DNA of 6,601 nt from Pseudooctadecabacter sp. (GTDB lineage Bacteria > Pseudomonadota > Alphaproteobacteria > Rhodobacterales > Rhodobacteraceae). Position numbers and translations under genes: made by a program. Positions 5,188 through 6,601 of this stretch are shown here, one piece after another (position 1 is the first letter of the stretch; each line of letters starts with the position of its first letter). The stretch covers positions 1-6,601 of the forward strand of contig JAHDFG010000118.1 of the NCBI GenBank assembly GCA_020628265.1, in the 5' to 3' direction. Under the pieces are notes generated by a model. That model worked only from the letters and a program-made list of their open reading frames with translations. It ran no database searches and was not told where the DNA came from.

Positions 5188-5841
5188 TCAGGCGGCGTGG
5201 CCCGCCGTCATGGGGGCGTGAGTGGCGACAGGGCCGTCGGTGTTGGTTTCCGACATGAGGCAATCGACGAGGTCATCGGCCAAAGACAGGGACAACACAT
5301 CATAGTCGGTGTCGTTCGCATCGTGCAGCAGGTCGGCCTCAGCACGGCACAGGAAGAGCGCGCCGATGTTTGCAAACACGATTTCGTCCTGTTCGAAATG
5401 CAGCTGGATCACTTCGACCCACTCGGCCGGACGGTCGCAGGTGATGCCGCGGTAGCCTTCGAGGGCTGCAGACGGGATCAGCGCGAAGGGGTCGCCTGTC
5501 AGCGCTTCGGCCAGATCGCTTTCAACCAGTACGGCCTGATGCGGCAGGATGGTCATGTTTTCGAGGTTGCCAAGGGCACCGGCGGGCACATTGAGCGGCC
5601 AGCTTGTAGTTTCATCGTAGTCAGCCATCAGCACGTGGCGGGTGACGGAGACGACGCGTTGCAGGCCGCCGTCAAATGTCAGCACGTCCTGTCCGGGCTG
5701 GATTTTCTCGATTGCGGTCCAGCCGTTGCGGGTGGCGACCTTCGTGCCGGCAACCATGCCTGTGGTCCATGCATCGAGTTTCGGCAGCGCCGCACCCGAA
5801 GCGGACGTTGCATCCCATGCTGTGTTCTTCCAAGCAAACAT
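5188..5841 (-). CDS. Hint-domain protein lacking the catalytic Cys (Roseobacter-type, 217 aa)
   Basis: Carries a Hint (hedgehog/intein) fold, Hint_2-like, at about residues 26-165. The start of the fold, GMVAGTKVATRNGWTAIEKI (28-47) then PGQDVLTFDGGLQ (49-61), aligns with the usual CFTPGT..TxxGxxxVExLxxGDxVLT pattern. Gly28 replaces the nucleophilic Cys, so autoproteolysis or splicing by the normal route is not expected. LPHQAVLVES (99-108) corresponds to the conserved SPxHR block; DPFALIPSAALEGYRGI (117-133) and VEVIQLHFEQDEIVFANIGA (142-161) to the last strands. The acidic tail after 167 is not recognised. There is no signal peptide, membrane segment or repeat region. The ATG at 5841 has GGGGA 6 nt upstream; a start at 5976 would add 45 residues of unprotein-like sequence, and I rejected it. 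Function is unknown. Similar stand-alone degenerate Hint proteins are, as far as I recall, frequent in marine Rhodobacteraceae. It converges on the SRPBCC gene. Confidence 0.82.
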   Translation of the reverse strand: MFAWKNTAWDATSASGAALPKLDAWTTGMVAGTKVATRNGWTAIEKIQPGQDVLTFDGGLQRVVSVTRHVLMADYDETTSWPLNVPAGALGNLENMTILPHQAVLVESDLAEALTGDPFALIPSAALEGYRGITCDRPAEWVEVIQLHFEQDEIVFANIGALFLCRAEADLLHDANDTDYDVLSLSLADDLVDCLMSETNTDGPVATHAPMTAGHAA

Positions 5842-5847
5842 TTTAAA

Positions 5848-5852
5848 TCCCC
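5848..5852 (-). promoter_or_regulatory. Ribosome binding site deciding the Hint gene start
   Basis: On the minus strand GGGGA is followed by TTTAAA and then the ATG at 5841, a 6-nt spacing. The preceding leader (about 5853-5873) is A-rich and presumably unstructured, unlike the GC-rich coding DNA. This favours 5841 over the longer in-frame start at 5976. Confidence 0.6.
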
Positions 5853-5997
5853 ATCTTTTATTTTTGTTTTCACGATCGCCCTGGCAGGGGCTGGTGTTGA
5901 TCGCGACATGACTAGAAGGAGTGATTCCCAAGACGGACCTTGGCCGACAAAGGGGCAAGTTTAGGGCATTGGACAAAATTAACGGGGAATGAACTGG

Positions 5998-6012
5998 TTA
6001 ACGGGCTCTTAA
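5998..6012 (-). promoter_or_regulatory. CtrA-like binding element (TTAA-N7-TTAA)
   Basis: Read on the minus strand the element is TTAAGAGCCCGTTAAC, with two TTAA half-sites 7 bp apart and a C after the second (at 5997). This matches the consensus of the alphaproteobacterial cell-cycle regulator CtrA (TTAA-N7-TTAA(C)). It lies about 157 bp upstream of the Hint start codon. The match is exact, but the motif is short and AT-rich DNA raises the chance of accidental hits; no CtrA gene or second site is in view. Confidence 0.4.
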
Positions 6013-6038
6013 TCGCCGGATTGGAAACAATCGCCCGA

Positions 6039-6601
6039 TCAGGTGGGGTCAAACCCGTAGCCATGGGCCGCAATGTCCGCCGCACAAAGGTCCAAAAGCA
6101 GTTCTGCGTCGGCTTCTGTATAAAATCCGCGCCAGTCCCGCGGCCGCTGGCTTTCATTTGCCCGTGGCAGGGTTAGTGCAAAGCCGAGGTGGTCATTCAG
6201 CACGGCAAGATCATCCTCCAGTTGTTCCAGCCGGAGGTAGAGGTCCGCATGCACCCGCCCCGCGCCGTCGGTCATGTAACGGGCATAGGGCCAGTTGCGC
6301 AGGGAGGCTTGCGTGTGGGGATGGTTCAGGAAGGACGAGAACCCCAAGGATTGGGCCAGCAAGACCGCATCATGCTGAAATGTCTGGTTTTGCAGCCAAT
6401 GGTAGTAGCTAACCGCGCGGTCCCATGGGTTACGAACGAGGGTAAACGTAAAGAAGTCTTCCATCTGGTCGCGAGTGATCAGGCCCTCGGCCTCTGCCAG
6501 TGTCGAATGCTTCCACAGGCGGCCTGCGGTCTCGATGCCCTTCAGACGGCCCTTGCGACGTTTGGCCTTGGGGGTGTCGCCGATCAGGATGTCGTCGGCC
6601 T
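6039..6601 (-). CDS. Sulfotransferase family protein (5' partial)
   Basis: Probably transfers a sulfuryl group from PAPS to an unknown acceptor, such as a surface carbohydrate or small molecule. The frame is open from the right edge to TGA at 6039-6041, giving 186 visible C-terminal residues, beginning ADDILIGDTPKAKRRKGRLK. The diagnostic part is FTLVRNPWDRAVSYYHW (visible residues 52-68). Its Arg56 and Ser64, eight apart, fit the 3'-phosphate-binding motif of PAPS sulfotransferases; a tryptophan and tyrosine-rich helix follows. Later come LYLRLEQLEDDLAVL, where a reported Arg-Leu-Glu typically precedes the next helix, and NESQRPRDWRGFYTEADAEL near the C-terminus, typical of the Sulfotransfer_2-like family. 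The N-terminal 5'-phosphosulfate loop, which would confirm activity, lies outside the window. The internal ATG at 6464 is not the start, because conserved-looking sequence (GRLWKHSTLAEAEGL) continues upstream of it. The Hint gene lies downstream on the same strand. Confidence 0.85.
   Translation of the reverse strand, partial: ADDILIGDTPKAKRRKGRLKGIETAGRLWKHSTLAEAEGLITRDQMEDFFTFTLVRNPWDRAVSYYHWLQNQTFQHDAVLLAQSLGFSSFLNHPHTQASLRNWPYARYMTDGAGRVHADLYLRLEQLEDDLAVLNDHLGFALTLPRANESQRPRDWRGFYTEADAELLLDLCAADIAAHGYGFDPT

Larger units (their letters stand above)
5842..6038. other. 197-bp non-coding stretch between the sulfotransferase and Hint genes
   Basis: No protein-like frame is seen on either strand. 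From the sulfotransferase side it holds a GATTG-GAAA-CAATC mini-hairpin (6019-6032), two direct copies of AATCGCC (6011-6017 and 6029-6035), and three TTAA tetramers (5979, 5998, 6009). Nearer the Hint gene are a CCCTG-G-CAGGG dyad and an A-rich leader on the minus strand. No clear terminator follows the sulfotransferase stop, and no convincing -35/-10 pair could be fixed for the Hint gene, although its promoter presumably lies here. Confidence 0.6.

Noticed and set aside
5086..5964. A 292-residue open frame on the plus strand opposite the Hint gene.
   Set aside because: It has no recognisable protein features, starts inside the first convergent hairpin and is explained as the complement of the Hint coding sequence.
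5842..5976. A 45-residue N-terminal extension of the Hint protein from an ATG at 5976.
   Set aside because: The extension has no family similarity and lacks a ribosome site, while ATG 5841 has GGGGA at 6-nt spacing.
5979..6001. A second CtrA site formed by the TTAA tetramers at 5979 and 5998.
   Set aside because: The half-sites are 15 bp apart, not 7, so they do not fit the consensus spacing.
6462..6464. ATG at 6464 as the true start of the sulfotransferase.
   Set aside because: The same frame stays open to the right edge with sulfotransferase-like sequence, so this Met is internal.
1..6601. Mobile elements, CRISPR arrays, tRNA or rRNA genes, or an attachment site.
   Set aside because: No transposase or integrase frame, spaced repeat array, terminal inverted repeats or recognisable RNA gene pattern was seen on either strand.

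Overview
The window looks like chromosomal DNA of an alphaproteobacterium, most likely of the Roseobacter group (Rhodobacteraceae). This is an inference from the roughly 60% GC coding sequence, the style of the proteins, and two gene families I associate with that group: a degenerate Hint-domain protein and a sulfotransferase with an LVRNPWDR motif. I ran no database search, so the species is not identified.

Layout from left to right. (1) 2-580, plus strand: the C-terminal part of a glutathione S-transferase whose start lies off the window. (2) 581-695: a short intergenic stretch with two perfect hairpins and a near-perfect 16-bp palindrome (653-668), probably an operator. (3) 696-4112, plus strand: a two-gene fatty acid beta-oxidation operon, thiolase (FadA-like, 403 aa) then a hydratase/3-hydroxyacyl-CoA dehydrogenase multifunctional protein (FadB/FadJ-like, 730 aa), 12 nt apart. 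It is closed by a textbook Rho-independent terminator at 4132-4162. (4) 4202-5044, plus strand: an ArsR-family regulator and an AHSA1/SRPBCC protein overlapping by 8 nt. They sit behind a 22-bp inverted repeat that coincides with the predicted promoter; the regulator may be translated from a leaderless mRNA. (5) 5045-5187: a convergent intergenic region filled by three successive hairpins. (6) 5188-5841, minus strand: a small Hint-fold protein with glycine at the usual Cys nucleophile position. (7) 5842-6038: a 197-bp non-coding stretch with a CtrA-like TTAA-N7-TTAA element. (8) 6039 to the right edge, minus strand: the C-terminal 186 residues of a PAPS-type sulfotransferase.

How the genes fit together. 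The thiolase and multifunctional protein should form the beta and alpha parts of a trifunctional beta-oxidation complex: hydration, NAD-dependent oxidation and thiolytic cleavage of acyl-CoA. The GST precedes them on the same strand, but hairpins and a putative operator separate it from the thiolase, so fadA-fadB probably has its own regulated promoter. The ArsR/SRPBCC pair is an autonomous, probably self-repressed unit. The Hint gene and sulfotransferase are co-oriented but 197 bp apart and need not be one operon. I found no mobile element, CRISPR array, tRNA or rRNA. I see no convincing new multi-gene system; the most interesting points are the three regulatory palindromes, the catalytically degenerate Hint protein and the stacked hairpins at the convergent junction.
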